From Marinibacterium profundimaris (GTDB taxonomy: Bacteria > Pseudomonadota > Alphaproteobacteria > Rhodobacterales > Rhodobacteraceae): a stretch of 64,000 nt of DNA. The notes beneath the pieces were generated by a model that had not been told where the DNA came from, made no database searches, and saw nothing but the letters and a program-made list of their open reading frames with translations. The first letter of the stretch is position 1. Each line of letters opens with the position of its first letter. Shown here one piece after another: positions 26,825 to 34,642 of this stretch. The DNA lies in assembly GCF_002210095.1 (NCBI RefSeq), contig NZ_AQQR01000018.1, forward strand, positions 1 to 64,000, in the 5' to 3' direction. The position numbers and the translations under genes are program-made.

Positions 26825-28078
26825 TTACTCGGATCGGTGGTGGGGCCCTTCGTCCCGGGCGCGGCCGGTCAGGCGGCCGACCAGAAAGGACGTGCGCGGC
26901 GCCCAGATGTAGCTGGTGCGCGCGGTGGGGGCGGGGCGGGCCGACATGCGGATCAGGCCGAAGATCACCAGCGCCGCATGCGCGGCCGAGATCATCACGA
27001 AGAGCGCGTAGGGCCCGAACCCCGCGATCAGCAGCGAACTCAGGTAGGGCGCGGCAATCGCGCCCACGGCGTAGAAGAACATCAGCGCGGCCGAAAGCTC
27101 CACCCGTTCGTGGCTTTCGGCGAAGTCATGGGCATGGGCCGAGGCGATAGAATAGATCGGGAAGGAGGCCATGCCGAACAGGAAGGCATTGGCCAGCACC
27201 ACCCATGTTCCCCCGCTCTGGGTCGCGATGGTGAAGCCCGAGACCGCGATCGTCCCGGCCGAGAGCCAGATCAGCACCCAGCGCCGGTCGAACTTGTCCG
27301 CCAGCCAGCCCACCGGGAACTGCGCCACCGCGCCGCCCAGCACGAAGAAGGCCAGGAACCAGGCGGTCTGGTTGGCGCTCAGTCCGACCTCCTGCCCGAA
27401 GACCGCGCCGACCATCCGGAACGAGGCCGCTGAGATCGCCGAGACGACGACGCCGGCCGCCGCCAGCGGCGAGCGGGTCACCGCCAGCATCGGGCGCAGG
27501 CGCGGGGCGGCCGGCGTTTCCGGCTGTTGCACCCGGGTCAGGGTCAGCGGCACCAGTGCTGCGCAACAGAGCATCGCCAGCAGGTTGTAGGAGACATAGG
27601 CCGCCGGCTCCAGTACGCCGATGACCAGCTGCGCTAGCAGCGAGCCCGACATGTCGACCACCCGGTAGGTGCCCATGGTGCGCGCGCGCAGTTCGTTGCT
27701 GACCTTGGATTGCAGCCAGGCCTCGACGATCGTGTAACAGCCCGCGATGCACAGGCCCGACATCACGCGCATGACCGCCCAGGCCAGCGGGTTGACCACC
27801 ATCATGTGCCCGAGGATCCCGATCGCCCCCACGGCGGTAAACGCGGCGAAGGCGCGCGAATGGCCGACGCTGCCCATCAGGCGCGGCGCCCACCAGCAGC
27901 CAACGAAGAAGCCCACGAAATGGGCCGAGCCAAGCAGGCCGATCTCGCCTGTGGTGAAGCCGAGCGTCAGGCCCGAAAGCGCGTCCAGCGGGCCAAGGCC
28001 GCCGGAGGAGAGCTGCAGCAGGAGGACGGAGAGGAAGAGGGCGGCAAAGGAAATCATCAGGCGCATGGGGATACCCAT
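26825..28078 (-). CDS. MFS transporter
   Basis: The 417-residue product has 12 predicted membrane helices and the MFS loop motif between TM2 and TM3 as 'WWAPRLMGSVGHSRAFA', with a second copy in 'GWLADKFDRRWVL' between TM8 and TM9. It probably exports or imports a small solute by proton coupling; the type resembles the YcaD/TPP group, whose substrates are unclear. Several starts are possible within 21 nt (28087, 28078, 28066); 28078 was taken because TTGGGGGCT lies directly before it. The C-terminus ends in a charged cytoplasmic tail. Confidence 0.82.
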   Translation of the reverse strand: MGIPMRLMISFAALFLSVLLLQLSSGGLGPLDALSGLTLGFTTGEIGLLGSAHFVGFFVGCWWAPRLMGSVGHSRAFAAFTAVGAIGILGHMMVVNPLAWAVMRVMSGLCIAGCYTIVEAWLQSKVSNELRARTMGTYRVVDMSGSLLAQLVIGVLEPAAYVSYNLLAMLCCAALVPLTLTRVQQPETPAAPRLRPMLAVTRSPLAAAGVVVSAISAASFRMVGAVFGQEVGLSANQTAWFLAFFVLGGAVAQFPVGWLADKFDRRWVLIWLSAGTIAVSGFTIATQSGGTWVVLANAFLFGMASFPIYSIASAHAHDFAESHERVELSAALMFFYAVGAIAAPYLSSLLIAGFGPYALFVMISAAHAALVIFGLIRMSARPAPTARTSYIWAPRTSFLVGRLTGRARDEGPHHRSE

Positions 28079-28306
28079 AGCCCCCAAGGCGCCTGGGACG
28101 CGCGGGTTTTCGACATGGCCGCGTCGTTTTCTGGTGATCGTGTCCTGGAACGGGGGGCACTCGGCCGCCCCGGACAGGGGGCGGGCCGGGCGCGTCCGCA
28201 GGGGCTTGGGCGCCCCCCCGGATCCTGTCTGCCCCCGGGGTCGGGCCGGGCCCTGGCATGCCGGAGGACCGGCGCCGGGCGCGCGCGGGCCTGGCCCGGG
28301 GGCAGG

Positions 28307-28343
28307 CCGGGCGGGTGCCTGGGTCAGACCCGCCCGGGCTTTT
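28307..28343 (+). terminator. Terminator-like hairpin with no obvious gene
   Basis: CCGGGCGGGT (28307-28316) pairs perfectly over 10 bp with ACCCGCCCGG (28328-28337) and is followed by GCTTTT. It would stop plus-strand transcription, but both flanking genes (MFS and YceI) run on the minus strand, so what it terminates is unclear. The rest of the 305-bp gap 28079-28383 is extremely GC-rich and shows nothing else. Confidence 0.45.
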
Positions 28344-28383
28344 GCGCCGACGGCGATCAGGCGTCCGTCGGCATGCCGGGGTG

Positions 28384-29007
28384 TCAGACCGCGCGCAGGG
28401 GCGCGTCGACGTCCAGCCGGATGCGGTCGCCGACAAGGCCGGCATAGCCGGTGGCACCGAAGGCCGCGCGGCTGATCTCGCCCGTCAGGCGGACCATAGG
28501 GGCCTCGGCCAGGTGGAGCGGCGTGCCACTGTCGTGGTCGATCCGGGCGGTCAGGGTCACCGGCCGGGTCTGGCCGCGCATGGTCAGCTCGCCCAGGACC
28601 AGGGCATCGCCGTCCTCCAGCCCGTCGAGGCCGGTGCGCAGCTCGGTCGAGACGAAGCGAATCGTCGGGTTGTTGGCCGTGTCCAGCATGCCGGGCCGGG
28701 CCAGGGCGGCATCGGCGAAGTTCAGGCCCAGTTTCGCCGCGCGGGCATCGAGGGTCACGTCGATGCGGGCGGCGCCCAGGTTGGTCGGGTCTATGGCGAC
28801 CCTGGCCTGGCGGACCGGCATGTCGGCCCTAAGCGGCGTGCCGTCGAGCATGTAGGTGAAGCCCACGCGGGGGCCTTCGGTGTCCAGCGCGTAGAGGCGC
28901 GGGCTGGCGGCTGCCCCGATCGACGGCACCGCCGTCAGGCCGGCCAGCATGGCCAGGGTGGCGCGACGGGTGGGGCCTTGGACGGTGCGGGCGTTCGATT
29001 GGGACAT
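28384..29007 (-). CDS. YceI family protein, Tat-exported
   Basis: This is a 207-residue periplasmic lipocalin-like protein. The N-terminus 'GPTRRATLAMLAGLTAVP' is a twin-arginine signal, unusual for YceI, so it is probably folded before export. The YceI core follows with 'DPTNLGAARIDVTLDARA', 'NPTIRFVSTELRTG' and the terminal 'GEISRAAFGATGYAGLVGDR'. The family binds long polyisoprenoid or fatty ligands in a beta-barrel. A second YceI gene lies directly upstream on the same strand. The ATG at 29007 has AAGGAGAAC upstream. Confidence 0.88.
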   Translation of the reverse strand: MSQSNARTVQGPTRRATLAMLAGLTAVPSIGAAASPRLYALDTEGPRVGFTYMLDGTPLRADMPVRQARVAIDPTNLGAARIDVTLDARAAKLGLNFADAALARPGMLDTANNPTIRFVSTELRTGLDGLEDGDALVLGELTMRGQTRPVTLTARIDHDSGTPLHLAEAPMVRLTGEISRAAFGATGYAGLVGDRIRLDVDAPLRAV

Positions 29008-29269
29008 CGGTGTTCTCCTTGCTATCTGAAGGGCAAACGGGCCGCGCGGACGGTTCCGTCGCCCGCTCACGCGTACGTGATGGCAAGGGGATGGGCTGGT
29101 GAGACCGGTCGGGTCCGGAGGATGTCCCGGGCGGCCGGGGCGCCTTGCTGGCGCCTGCCTTGTGCCGGGTGCAGGGCGGCTCGGGCACGCGCGCGGCAGC
29201 CCGGTCAAGCGCCTGTCGCACCCGGTTCACCAAGGCGCCGGCGCCACCGGGAGGCCGGAGCCGCCGGGA

Positions 29270-29911
29270 TCAGGCCGCCCGGATCGCGGCGCGGATGTCC
29301 AGCGTGATGCGGTCGTCGACCAGGTCGCTGTAGCCCGTCGCCCCGAAGGCGCTGCGTGAGATCGCGCCGCTCAGCCTGACCTGCAGGTTGTCGAGATCCC
29401 CGGCGCCGGTGCCGGCCGGGCGGAACACGCTGGCCTGGAAGGTCACCGGCTTTGTCACGCCGCGCACGGTGAGATCCCCGCTCAGCGCCGCCCCGTCCGA
29501 GATCCGCCCGCCGGGGCCCAGTTTCACCCGGGTGGAGACGAAGCGGATCGTGGGGTGACGGCCGGCATCCAGCACCTCGGGGCTTTTCAGCGCATCGGTG
29601 GCAAAGATCAGCCCGGTCCGGGCCTCGCGCACCGAAACGGAAACATCCACGGCGGAATTGGCGAGGTTGTCGGGGTCGATCCGGATGTCGGCCCGGGTGA
29701 TCGGCATGGTGCCCTTCTGGGGCGCCCCGCCAAGGTTGAAGACGAACCCCACGCGAGAGGCCGAGGCGGCCAGCCCGTAGCGGCGTTGCGCGGCGCGGGC
29801 GGCGCGAGGAAAGAGCAGGAGCGCGCCGGTGCTTGTGGCGGCGGCGGCCAGGGGGGCGGCCAGCATCGAGGCCAGGACGGCGCGGCGGGTCTGGAATGGT
29901 GTCTGGGTCAT
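29270..29911 (-). CDS. YceI family protein, second copy, Tat-exported
   Basis: The 213-residue paralogue of the neighbouring YceI protein also has a twin-arginine leader ('FQTRRAVLASMLAAPLAAA'). The core keeps 'DPDNLANSAVDVSVSVREAR', 'HPTIRFVSTRVKLGP' and the end 'GAISRSAFGATGYSDLVDDR'. The two proteins are clearly duplicates that have diverged. A possible promoter lies just upstream: TATAGT read on the minus strand at 29935-29930. The 262-bp gap between the two copies shows nothing else. Function is presumably binding of an isoprenoid or quinone-like lipid in the periplasm. Confidence 0.88.
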   Translation of the reverse strand: MTQTPFQTRRAVLASMLAAPLAAAATSTGALLLFPRAARAAQRRYGLAASASRVGFVFNLGGAPQKGTMPITRADIRIDPDNLANSAVDVSVSVREARTGLIFATDALKSPEVLDAGRHPTIRFVSTRVKLGPGGRISDGAALSGDLTVRGVTKPVTFQASVFRPAGTGAGDLDNLQVRLSGAISRSAFGATGYSDLVDDRITLDIRAAIRAA

Positions 29912-30013
29912 CTGAAATCACCTGTCTGTACTATATCACGACGGCCCGGATCCGGCAGGGGCGTCTTGCATCGGGCGTTGTGATGTTTCGGTCGTACACA
30001 TGGTGACTTCGGT

Positions 30014-30883
30014 TCAAATAATCTCTGCCCCGGTGGTCTGAGGGGGCTGTTCGGTCGGATCGGAGGCGCCGGTTTCGGCGGTCTTGCGCGGGGCGGAGGC
30101 GTGGGTCTGCGTGGTCCGGTCGCGCTGCGTCCGGTCGGAGCGCGGCGAAGGCCCGGGGGTTTGCCCCGATGCAGCCGTGTGGGCCCGGGCCTGCCCGGAT
30201 CGGGTCTTTTCGGGACGCGTCGCATCGGTGCGGTCGGCTGGCCCGGCGTGCGGCCCGTCCGCCGTCGCCGGGGCCGCCGCGCCTGCGTCCGGGGGCGACA
30301 GCACCATGGCGCCGCGATGCCGGGTGACATGCCAGTGCCGCACCGGCGCGGTCCGCGCCCGCGCCCGGGTCAGCCGCCAGCTGAGCGCTTCCGGCCCGTG
30401 GGTGGGCGCCATGCGCCAGCGCGTCTCGACCCCCTGCGCGCCGCCGTCGCCGGGGGTCAGCAGAAGGCCCAGCGGACTCTGCCCCATGGTGTCGCGCGCG
30501 GTCTCGCCGGCCAGGTGCATCCGCCGCACCGGGGTCAGCGCGGGCGCGCCGGGCAGATCGGCCACCACCAGCGGCACGGCGCCCGCGCGCAGCGTCTCTT
30601 CCATCGTCCACAGCAGGTCCTCCGTCCGGCGGGGCGAGACGAAGAGGAACCGCGCCGGATCGGCGAAGGCGATCATGCCGTCGGGGTTGAGGCGGTCTTT
30701 CTCCCACGCCGGGGCGATCCAGATCACCGGGCCCTGCATCCGCGCGGCAAGCCACATGGCAAAGGTGCGCCGGGCCGGGCCGCAGGCCTCGTGCACCCGC
30801 GCCAGCGCCAGCCGCAATCCCGGGGCCAGGTCGATGCCCGGGCGATCCGTGTCGGCAGAGGCAGAGAGCAGCTGAGTCGGCAT
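30014..30883 (-). CDS. ImuA/RecA-like SOS protein with disordered tail
   Basis: The 289-residue product has a first part (about 190 residues) resembling ImuA, the RecA-like partner in the ImuA-ImuB-DnaE2 mutagenesis cassette: 'RLALARVHEACGPARRTFAM', 'GPVIWIAPAW', 'LLWTMEETLRAGAVPLVVA' and 'LTPVRRMHLAGETA'. No clear Walker A P-loop remains, as usual in ImuA. The last 100 residues are low-complexity, rich in Thr, Arg, Pro and Ala, and probably disordered. An exact LexA box lies directly upstream, so expression on DNA damage is expected. No imuB or dnaE2 is adjacent. Two starts are possible, 30883 and 30898; the second would abut the LexA box and has only AGAGA before it. Confidence 0.55.
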   Translation of the reverse strand: MPTQLLSASADTDRPGIDLAPGLRLALARVHEACGPARRTFAMWLAARMQGPVIWIAPAWEKDRLNPDGMIAFADPARFLFVSPRRTEDLLWTMEETLRAGAVPLVVADLPGAPALTPVRRMHLAGETARDTMGQSPLGLLLTPGDGGAQGVETRWRMAPTHGPEALSWRLTRARARTAPVRHWHVTRHRGAMVLSPPDAGAAAPATADGPHAGPADRTDATRPEKTRSGQARAHTAASGQTPGPSPRSDRTQRDRTTQTHASAPRKTAETGASDPTEQPPQTTGAEII

Positions 30884-30898
30884 GGCATCAGAGTACAT

Positions 30899-30913
30899 GT
30901 TCTCTTTATGTTC
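30899..30913 (-). promoter_or_regulatory. LexA (SOS) box, GTTC-N7-GTTC type
   Basis: GTTC at 30899-30902 and GTTC at 30910-30913 are separated by exactly 7 nt (GAAC-N7-GAAC on the minus strand), the direct-repeat LexA site of alphaproteobacteria. It sits 15 bp upstream of the ImuA-like start at 30883, so LexA would block transcription initiation there. Confidence 0.75.
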
Positions 30914-30953
30914 CGGAAGCCCTTTCCGCCCCCTCCGGCCCGCTCTTTGGTCG

Positions 30954-30965
30954 CCCCCCCCCCCC
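30954..30965 (+). repeat. Homopolymer run of 12 C
   Basis: A tract of twelve consecutive C lies in the divergent spacer between the ImuA-like gene and the aldo/keto reductase, 41 bp beyond the LexA box and 171 bp before the reductase start. Such tracts mutate by slippage and can vary promoter spacing; they are also assembly-error prone. Confidence 0.8.
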
Positions 30966-31136
30966 GGCCCGGCACCGGGGCGCGCCCGCCGGCGGGCCGG
31001 AGACGCACCAGAAAGGGCGCGGCGACGGGCAGGGTGCGAGCGCGAACAGCGGTGCGCGGGCGATTCCCTGGCGACCGGCTTGCGCTCGGGCCGGGCGCTC
31101 GCCATGGTGCGCGCGACGACGACAGCGGAGAGCCCG

Positions 31137-32177
31137 ATGAAGATGAACCCACTCGGCCGGACCGGCATGACCGTGTCCGAACTTTGCCTAGGCACGATGA
31201 CCTTCGGCAACCAGACCACCGAGGCCGAGGGGCACCGCCAGATGGACGCGGCCCTCGCCGCAGGCATCAATTTCGTGGACACGGCCGAAATGTACCCGGT
31301 GAACCCGGTCCGCGCCGAGACCATCGGGCGCACCGAAGAGGTCCTTGGCACCTGGCACGCCGCCAACCCGGGCCGGAGGGGCGATTACATCCTGGCCACC
31401 AAGATCTCGGGCGAGGGCAGCCTTGCACGCAACGGCGAGGCGATCACCTCGACCTCCATCCGGCCGACGCTGGAGGCCTCTCTGAAGCGGCTGCAGACGG
31501 ATTACGTGGATCTCTACCAGTTCCACTGGCCCAACCGCGGCAGCTACATGTTCCGCAAGAACTGGACCTACCAGCCCACGGCCAGGGCCGAGGCGGTGCG
31601 ACAGGACATGGAAGACTGCCTGGGCGCGCTGCAGGCCGAGGTCGATCGCGGCACGATCCGGGCCTTCGGCCTGTCGAACGAAAGCGCCTGGGGCACGGCG
31701 CAATGGCTGCGGCTGGCGGAAGCGGGCAAGGGGCCGCGGGTGGCCTCGATCCAGAACGAATATTCGCTGCTGTGCCGGCTCTACGACACCGACCTGGCAG
31801 AGCTGTCGGTGGCCGAGGACGTGGGTCTGCTGGCCTTCTCTCCGCTCGCGGCGGGTCTGCTGACCGGCAAGTACCAGGGTGGCGCGGTGCCCGAAGGGTC
31901 GCGGATGTCGCTGTCGCCCGAGCTGGGCGGGCGGTTGACCGACCGGGTGCTGCCGGCGACCCAGGCCTATCTGGACATCGCGCAGCGGCACGGGCTGGAC
32001 CCGGTGCACATGGCGCTGGCCTGGTGCCGGACGCGGCCGTTCATGGCCTCGGCGATTTTCGGGGCGACGACGTATCAGCAGCTGGACGTGGCGCTGGGAT
32101 CGGTCGAGGTGACGTTGAGCGACGAGGTGCTGGACGAGATCACGGCGGCGCACAAGGCGCATCCGATGCCGTACTGA
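31137..32177 (+). CDS. Aldo/keto reductase, Tas-like
   Basis: This is a 346-residue NADPH-dependent aldo/keto reductase of the Tas type. The barrel begins 'LGRTGMTVSELCLGTMTFGN', then catalytic Asp and Tyr lie in 'NFVDTAEMYP', Lys in 'LATKISG' and His in 'LYQFHWPN' (residues about 50-130). The phosphate-binding region 'FSPLAAGLLTGKY' and the C-terminal 'ASAIFGATTYQQLDVAL' follow. The substrate is unknown. It lies 155 bp ahead of the carnitine operon on the same strand, separated by a repeat element with hairpins, so it is probably a separate transcript. The start at 31137 has AGCGGAGAG upstream. Confidence 0.9.
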   Translation: MKMNPLGRTGMTVSELCLGTMTFGNQTTEAEGHRQMDAALAAGINFVDTAEMYPVNPVRAETIGRTEEVLGTWHAANPGRRGDYILATKISGEGSLARNGEAITSTSIRPTLEASLKRLQTDYVDLYQFHWPNRGSYMFRKNWTYQPTARAEAVRQDMEDCLGALQAEVDRGTIRAFGLSNESAWGTAQWLRLAEAGKGPRVASIQNEYSLLCRLYDTDLAELSVAEDVGLLAFSPLAAGLLTGKYQGGAVPEGSRMSLSPELGGRLTDRVLPATQAYLDIAQRHGLDPVHMALAWCRTRPFMASAIFGATTYQQLDVALGSVEVTLSDEVLDEITAAHKAHPMPY

Positions 32178-32193
32178 CGTCGAAGGGCTGAAT

Positions 32194-32249
32194 GGCGCGT
32201 GCCGCGCCATGCCTCCGGCGGGAGGTATTTGGGCCAAGAAGAAGACAGG
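32194..32249 (+). repeat. Dispersed intergenic element, copy 1 (with hairpins)
   Basis: Two small hairpins (GGCGCG-TGC-CGCGCC; CCTCC-GGCG-GGAGG) lead into GTATTT and the shared tail GAAGACAGGGCGTGGCGCG. The same tail recurs at 39585-39625 in reverse, and related forms lie at 47866-47891 and 55650-55690. It sits just after the aldo/keto reductase stop in the gene's direction, as a terminator would. Confidence 0.6.
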
Positions 32250-32332
32250 GCGTGGCGCGCAGGCAACAGCGCTGGCGCCTTTCGGACAGGCTGGTGCGCG
32301 GGAGCGGGCCGGGACAGACAAGGAGTAGAGCA

Positions 32333-33244
32333 ATGCCGCTGAGCATGAATCGCGAGGTTTTCATCACCTGTGCCGTGACCGGGTCGGGCGGCTCGCAGGA
32401 CCGGTCGCCGCATGTGCCCCGGTCGCCGAAGGAAATCGCCGACAGCGCCATCGCGGCCGCCAAGGCAGGTGCGGCGGTGGTGCATTGCCACGTGCGCGAC
32501 CCTGAAAGCGGGGCGCCGCGCCGGGACGTGGCGCTGTATCGCGAGGTGACGGACCGTATCCGCGAGGCCGAGGTGGACGTGGTGCTGAACCTGACCGCGG
32601 GCATGGGCGGGGACATCGTCTTTGGGGGCGTGGAAACCCCGCTGCCTCCGGTGGAGGGGACCGACATGATCGGTGCCTCGGAGCGGGTCGCGCATATCGC
32701 CGAGTGCCTGCCGGAGATCTGCACGCTGGATTGCGGAACGATGAACTTCGCCGAGAAGGATTACGTCATGACCAACACGCCCGGCATGCTCCAGGCGATG
32801 GGCGGCATGATGACCGAACTGGGCGTGAAGCCGGAGATCGAGGCGTTTGATACGGGCCACCTGTGGTACGCCAAGCAGCTGGTGAAGGACGGGATCCTCG
32901 ACAGCCCGGCGCTGGTGCAGCTGTGCATGGGCGTGCCCTGGGGCGCGCCGGATGACCTGAACACCTTCATGGCCATGGTCAACAACATCCCCGAGGACTG
33001 GACCTTTTCCGCCTTTGCCCTGGGTCGCAACCAGATGGCCTATGTCGCCGCGGCCGTGCTGGCGGGGGGCAACGTGCGGGTGGGCCTTGAGGACAACCTC
33101 TGGCTGGAGAAGGGCGTTCTGGCGACCAATGCCCAGCTGGTCGAACGCGCGATGAGCATCATCGAGAACATGGGCGCGACCATCATCGGGCCGCAGGCCG
33201 TCCGCGAGAAGCTGGGCCTTGTGAAGCGCGCTCCGAAAGGGTGA
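32333..33244 (+). CDS. BKACE-family 3-keto acid cleavage enzyme, dehydrocarnitine cleavage
   Basis: This is a 303-residue Zn-dependent TIM-barrel enzyme of the DUF849 (BKACE) family, which condenses a beta-keto acid with acetyl-CoA and splits it into acetoacetate and a new CoA ester. The Zn-binding HxH is in 'AAVVHCHVRDPESG' (residues about 46-59); 'LDCGTMNFAEKDYV' and 'AYVAAAVLAGGNVRVGLEDN' are family hallmarks. Its operon partner, an L-carnitine dehydrogenase fused to a thioesterase, makes 3-dehydrocarnitine the likely substrate, giving acetoacetate and betainyl-CoA. The ATG at 32333 has AAGGAG upstream. The next gene begins 4 nt after the stop. Confidence 0.9.
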   Translation: MPLSMNREVFITCAVTGSGGSQDRSPHVPRSPKEIADSAIAAAKAGAAVVHCHVRDPESGAPRRDVALYREVTDRIREAEVDVVLNLTAGMGGDIVFGGVETPLPPVEGTDMIGASERVAHIAECLPEICTLDCGTMNFAEKDYVMTNTPGMLQAMGGMMTELGVKPEIEAFDTGHLWYAKQLVKDGILDSPALVQLCMGVPWGAPDDLNTFMAMVNNIPEDWTFSAFALGRNQMAYVAAAVLAGGNVRVGLEDNLWLEKGVLATNAQLVERAMSIIENMGATIIGPQAVREKLGLVKRAPKG

Positions 33245-33248
33245 GACC

Positions 33249-33869
33249 ATGAAGACCGTCCTGTGCTTTGGCGACAGCAACACCTACGGCACACCGCCCC
33301 TGGCGCAGCTGGGGATCGAGGCGCGCCACGGCGCCGACACCCGATGGCCGCGCATCATGGCGGCCGAGCTGGGCACGGACTGGCACGTGGTGGAAGAGGG
33401 CCAGCCGGGCCGGACCACCGTGCTGGACGATCCGATCGAAGGCGAACACCGGAACGGCCTGAGGGTGCTGCGCGCGCTGATCGAGAGCCATCGTCCGGTG
33501 GACGTTCTGGTGATCATGCTGGGCACCAACGATTGCAAGCAGCGCTTCGGGCTTGGCCCGCAGGATATCTCCTTCGGGGCCGGGCGGCTGGTGCAGCTGG
33601 CGCAGGCGACCGGCTTCGTGGACAAGATCATGCTGGTCTGCCCGCCGAAGGTTCTGGAACGCGGCGTGCTGGCCGAGATGTTCGCCGGCGCCGAGGCGCG
33701 CAGCGCGGGACTGGCCGAGGCGATGCGGCAGCAGGCGCAGACCTGGGGCACCGGCTTTTTCGATGCGGGCAGCGTGATCGCGAGCGATCCGCTGGACGGC
33801 GTGCATTTCGGCGCGGCGGCCCACGGCGTGCTGGGCCTGGCCATGGCGCGAAAGGTGGCCGCGCTTTGA
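33249..33869 (+). CDS. SGNH/GDSL hydrolase (arylesterase-like)
   Basis: The 206-residue hydrolase has block I 'CFGDSNTYG' (nucleophile Ser about 10), block III 'IMLGTNDCK' (Gly and Asn oxyanion residues) and block V 'DGVHFGAAAH' (catalytic Asp and His near the C-terminus), so all catalytic residues are present. There is no signal peptide, so it is cytoplasmic. Related proteins are called arylesterases or multifunctional acyl-CoA thioesterases. Inside a carnitine operon it could cleave an O-acyl-carnitine to free carnitine, but this is inference from place only. The start is 4 nt after the BKACE stop, and its own stop overlaps the next start (TTGA). Confidence 0.85.
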   Translation: MKTVLCFGDSNTYGTPPLAQLGIEARHGADTRWPRIMAAELGTDWHVVEEGQPGRTTVLDDPIEGEHRNGLRVLRALIESHRPVDVLVIMLGTNDCKQRFGLGPQDISFGAGRLVQLAQATGFVDKIMLVCPPKVLERGVLAEMFAGAEARSAGLAEAMRQQAQTWGTGFFDAGSVIASDPLDGVHFGAAAHGVLGLAMARKVAAL

Positions 33870-34642
33870 GCGGGCTGCTGGGGGCCAAGGTTGTGATCAC
33901 CGCCGGTGGCGGCGGGATCGGCGCGGCCATGGCGCGGGCCTATGCGGCGCAGGGGGCGCAGGTCGCGCTGTGCGATATCGACAAGGCCGGGGCCGAAGCG
34001 GTCGCGGCGGATCTGCCCGGCGCGCTGGGGCTGGGCACGGATGTCACGGACGAGCCGGCGATGGAGGCGTTCTGGGACCGGGCGCTGGACCACCTGGGCG
34101 GGCGGGTTGACGTCGTCTGCGCCAATGCCGGGATCGGCGGGCCGGTGGCGCCGCTGGCCGAGATCGCTATGGATGACTGGCGGGCCTGCCTTGCGGTGAA
34201 CCTGGATGGTGCCTTCCTGGCCTGCCGGAGGGCAGCGCAGGTGATGGGCCCGCAGGGATCGGGCGTGATCCTGCTGACCTCCTCGACCTCCGGGCTCTTC
34301 GGGGTGCCGACCCGGTCGCCTTACGTGGCGGCGAAATGGGGGATCATCGGGCTGATGAAGACCCTGGCGATGGAGCTGGGGCCGATGGGCGTGCGCGTCA
34401 ATGCGCTGTGCCCCGGAGCGGTGGACGGGCCGCGGATGGAACGGGTCGTGGCCGCCGAGGCGCAGGCGCGGGGCATGACGGCGGACGCCGTGCGGGCGCT
34501 TTATGCCGAGGGAACCTCGATGCGGAGCTGGGTGACGGCCGGGGAGATCGCGGACATGGCGGTCTTCCTGTCCTCCGACGGCGCGAAACATGTGTCGGGG
34601 CAGGCGATCGCCGTCGACGGACACACGGAGCGGATGACGTGA
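33866..34642 (+). CDS. Short-chain dehydrogenase/reductase
   Basis: This is a 258-residue classical SDR. The glycine-rich nucleotide motif is 'VVITAGGGGIGAAMARAY' (residues about 8-25), the NNAG-equivalent is 'VVCANAGIGG', and the catalytic Ser ('LTSSTSG') and YxxxK ('SPYVAAKWG') are present, so it should be active with NAD(P)H. The acidic 'LCDIDKAG' after the second strand suggests NAD preference. Its substrate in the carnitine operon is unclear, as the dehydrogenation of carnitine is covered by the last gene. The TTG start overlaps the previous stop, implying translational coupling. SDRs are often found in Rhodobacteraceae carnitine clusters. Confidence 0.85.
   Translation: MSGLLGAKVVITAGGGGIGAAMARAYAAQGAQVALCDIDKAGAEAVAADLPGALGLGTDVTDEPAMEAFWDRALDHLGGRVDVVCANAGIGGPVAPLAEIAMDDWRACLAVNLDGAFLACRRAAQVMGPQGSGVILLTSSTSGLFGVPTRSPYVAAKWGIIGLMKTLAMELGPMGVRVNALCPGAVDGPRMERVVAAEAQARGMTADAVRALYAEGTSMRSWVTAGEIADMAVFLSSDGAKHVSGQAIAVDGHTERMT

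Noticed and set aside
30884-31366. Upstream extension of the ImuA-like frame
   Set aside because: It would run through the LexA box and the poly-C tract and overlap the aldo/keto reductase; no ribosome site is seen.
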